DNA of 8,032 nucleotides from JANFXS01 sp022791155 (GTDB lineage Bacteria > Bacillota > Clostridia > Lachnospirales > Anaerotignaceae), in assembly GCA_949743895.1 (NCBI GenBank), contig CATJUX010000111.1, positions 1 to 8,032 on the forward strand. Direction: 5' to 3'. Numbering within the stretch: position 1 is the stretch's first letter; each line of letters starts with the position of its first letter. Positions 7,613-8,032 of the stretch are shown here, one piece after another. The position numbers and the translations under genes were made by a program. The notes under the pieces are model-generated. The model was not told where the DNA came from, searched no databases, and saw only the letters and a list, made by a program, of their open reading frames with translations.

Positions 7613-7642
7613 GGCGGTTCGTTTGAACCGCCTTGTTTTTTT
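7613..7642 (+). terminator. Rho-independent terminator of the efflux operon
   Basis: Perfect 8-bp GC-rich stem GGCGGTTC (7613-7620) / GAACCGCC (7625-7632) with a 4-base loop GTTT, followed by TTGTTTTTTT (7633-7642). It begins 28 bases after the permease stop, so the operon ends here. Confidence 0.93.
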
Positions 7643-7660
7643 GAAAAAATGTGCGCGAAC

Positions 7661-7696
7661 AAAAAATAGCCGCCACTACCTGCAATAGTGACGACT
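7661..7696 (-). terminator. Terminator of the leftward small RNA
   Basis: Arms 7668-7678 and 7686-7696 form an 11-bp stem with a 7-base loop. On the minus strand all positions pair, two as G-U; on the plus strand the same positions would be A-C mismatches, which fixes the direction as leftward. The minus strand then reads ATTTTTT (7667 down to 7661). Confidence 0.8.
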
Positions 7697-7756
7697 GTTG
7701 AAAAACTTAAACAGTTATTAACTTAAGGGTAGGCCGCATTATGGCTTCCCTTCTGT
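7661..7756 (-). ncRNA. Putative small regulatory RNA (RNA antitoxin candidate), leftward
   Basis: A leftward transcription unit with no reading frame: a good promoter (7763-7791) should start it near 7756 and a clear terminator ends it at 7661, giving about 96 nt. In RNA order it begins with a hairpin whose left arm GAAGGGAAGCC (complement of 7743-7753) pairs with GGCCTACCCTT (complement of 7725-7735), then an AT-rich linker, then the terminator stem. Divergent from a short toxin-like gene, it resembles the antitoxin RNA of type I systems such as istR/tisB or orzO/zorO in arrangement. From memory, similar GGGAAGCC hairpins accompany holin-like toxin genes in Clostridia and bacilli; this is not verified. 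Start position is a prediction. Confidence 0.6.
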
Positions 7757-7762
7757 GATTTT

Positions 7763-7791
7763 ATGATAGCATGGAATGAAGAAAAAATCAA
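7763..7791 (-). promoter_or_regulatory. Promoter of the leftward small RNA
   Basis: Read on the minus strand: TTGATT (-35, plus-strand 7786-7791), a 17-base spacer, and TATCAT (-10, 7763-7768) preceded by TGC, an extended -10. Predicted start near 7756. Confidence 0.72.
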
Positions 7792-7805
7792 GAGGCAAAA
7801 GCAAC

Positions 7806-7834
7806 TTGAAAAAGCTGACAAGCTGTGATATATT
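7806..7834 (+). promoter_or_regulatory. Promoter of the holin-like toxin gene
   Basis: TTGAAA (7806-7811), a 17-base spacer, and TATATT (7829-7834) preceded by TGA, again an extended -10. Transcription should begin near 7841, leaving a leader of about 85 bases. Its -35 box lies 14 bases from the -35 box of the leftward RNA, so the two promoters are back to back. Confidence 0.7.
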
Positions 7835-7879
7835 TTAAGAACGGGGAAACCATAAAGCAAAGGCGGCCTGCCCTCTTCA

Positions 7880-7921
7880 TTTGGAGGGCGAGTTCCCTCC
7901 AAACCTTTCGAGAGGAGGGAA
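7880..7921 (+). promoter_or_regulatory. Leader with mutually exclusive hairpins controlling the toxin ribosome binding site
   Basis: Hairpin A: TTTGGAGGG (7880-7888) pairs perfectly with CCCTCCAAA (7895-7903), loop of 6. Hairpin B: TTCCCTCC (7893-7900) pairs perfectly with GGAGGGAA (7914-7921), which contains the Shine-Dalgarno sequence 5 bases before the ATG at 7926. The two share CCCTCC, so they cannot coexist: A frees the ribosome binding site and B hides it. Control of toxin translation by such refolding is known in type I systems; here it is inferred from pairing only. Confidence 0.6.
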
Positions 7922-7925
7922 GCAC

Positions 7926-7976
7926 ATGAATATTACATATTCTGAATTTTTTCAGTTTTGTATATTTGTTGTGGCC
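7926..7976 (+). CDS. Holin-like type I toxin peptide, 3' end replaced at a sequence junction
   Basis: ATG with a strong ribosome binding site (GGAGGG, 7914-7919) starts MNITYSEFFQFCIFVVA. A polar start with T-Y, then hydrophobic residues rich in Phe/Val/Ile, recalls the ~30-residue single-pass 'putative holin-like toxin' group related to TxpA/BsrG, which insert in the cytoplasmic membrane. A complete member would continue the membrane helix for about 8-10 residues and end in a basic tail. Here, after codon 17, the sequence becomes GC-rich and the frame reads on as H-R-G-L-Q-L-R-R-T-P to the window end without a stop, which does not look like a toxin. I read this as a truncated toxin gene joined to unrelated DNA. 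The family call is from memory of the pattern and from the flanking RNA locus; the short length limits certainty. Confidence 0.5.
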
Positions 7977-8032
7977 CATCGCGGGCTACAACTTCGGCGC
8001 ACGCCAATACGAACGGGTGCTGCGCGTACTGC
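7975..8032 (+). pseudogene. Internal fragment of a MATE-family efflux transporter
   Basis: From 7975 one frame reads PIAGYNFGARQYERVLRVL to the window edge. In MATE (multi-antimicrobial extrusion) transporters such as the NorM and DinF groups, a closely similar stretch, Q-P-I-x-G-[FY]-N-[FY]-G-A-[KR]-x-Y-x-R-V, occurs in the cytoplasmic loop and start of the next helix near the protein's middle. The codon before P is TGG instead of the usual Gln codon, which puts the junction at about 7974. There is no start codon or ribosome binding site, and about 37 of 57 bases are G or C, against roughly 27% in the preceding toxin codons, so this is the middle of a gene from a GC-richer source. Nineteen residues is short, but the match to the loop is distinctive. 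Confidence 0.55.

Larger units (their letters stand above)
7726..7874. repeat. Inverted repeat linking the small RNA and the toxin leader
   Basis: AGGGTAGGCCGC (7726-7737) is the reverse complement, with one mismatch in 12, of GCGGCCTGCCCT (7863-7874). The two copies lie inside the small RNA and the toxin mRNA leader respectively, on either side of the divergent promoters. Because each transcript carries the same-sense copy, the toxin leader imitates the right arm of the small RNA's own 5' hairpin. Confidence 0.6.

Noticed and set aside
7788..7979. Minus-strand open frame of 63 codons across the toxin leader
   Set aside because: Its ATG lies at the composition junction, it runs antisense to the toxin start and both promoters, and the product matches nothing recognisable.
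1..8032. CRISPR array, tRNA genes or insertion-sequence ends
   Set aside because: No regularly spaced repeats, no cloverleaf with a T-loop consensus, and no transposase motifs or paired terminal repeats were seen on either strand.

Overview
The window looks like chromosomal DNA from a low-to-moderate GC Firmicute, most likely class Clostridia. The reasons are the alpha2-type glycyl-tRNA synthetase, strong AGGAGG-type ribosome binding sites, consensus sigma-A promoters, AT-rich intergenic DNA, and an RND efflux operon whose adaptor is a lipoprotein with no outer-membrane channel gene beside it. Both ends cut into genes, so this may be a whole short contig rather than a slice of a longer one.

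Layout, left to right. (1) 3-1361: glycyl-tRNA synthetase, missing only about its first 10 residues, with a weak terminator-like hairpin behind it. (2) 1704-1955: an orphan small membrane protein of unknown function with a TTG start. (3) 1956-2478: a gene-free AT-rich stretch with several GCAAAA/TTTTGC dyads and one strong hairpin plus T-run terminator at 2159-2204. (4) 2463-7642: a complete transcription unit, with a near-consensus promoter flanked and overlapped by two 13-bp palindromes, a MarR-family regulator, an RND periplasmic-adaptor-type lipoprotein, an RND permease and a strong terminator. The regulator probably binds the palindromes and controls its own operon; adaptor and permease would form a drug or toxic-compound exporter. 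(5) 7661-7976: what reads as a small type I toxin-antitoxin-like locus. A leftward RNA of about 96 nt with its own promoter and terminator is divergent from a promoter for a very short hydrophobic 'holin-like' toxin peptide, whose leader can fold in two mutually exclusive ways around the Shine-Dalgarno sequence.

(6) 7975-8032: the sequence changes abruptly to about 65% GC (hand count) and reads as an internal piece of a MATE-family transporter. The toxin gene is cut at codon 17 by this foreign-looking sequence. This is either a real recombination junction or an assembly chimera at a contig end; the sequence alone cannot decide. The right-end RNA/toxin locus and the junction are the parts most worth attention. 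The rest is well-known gene families with some informative regulatory detail.
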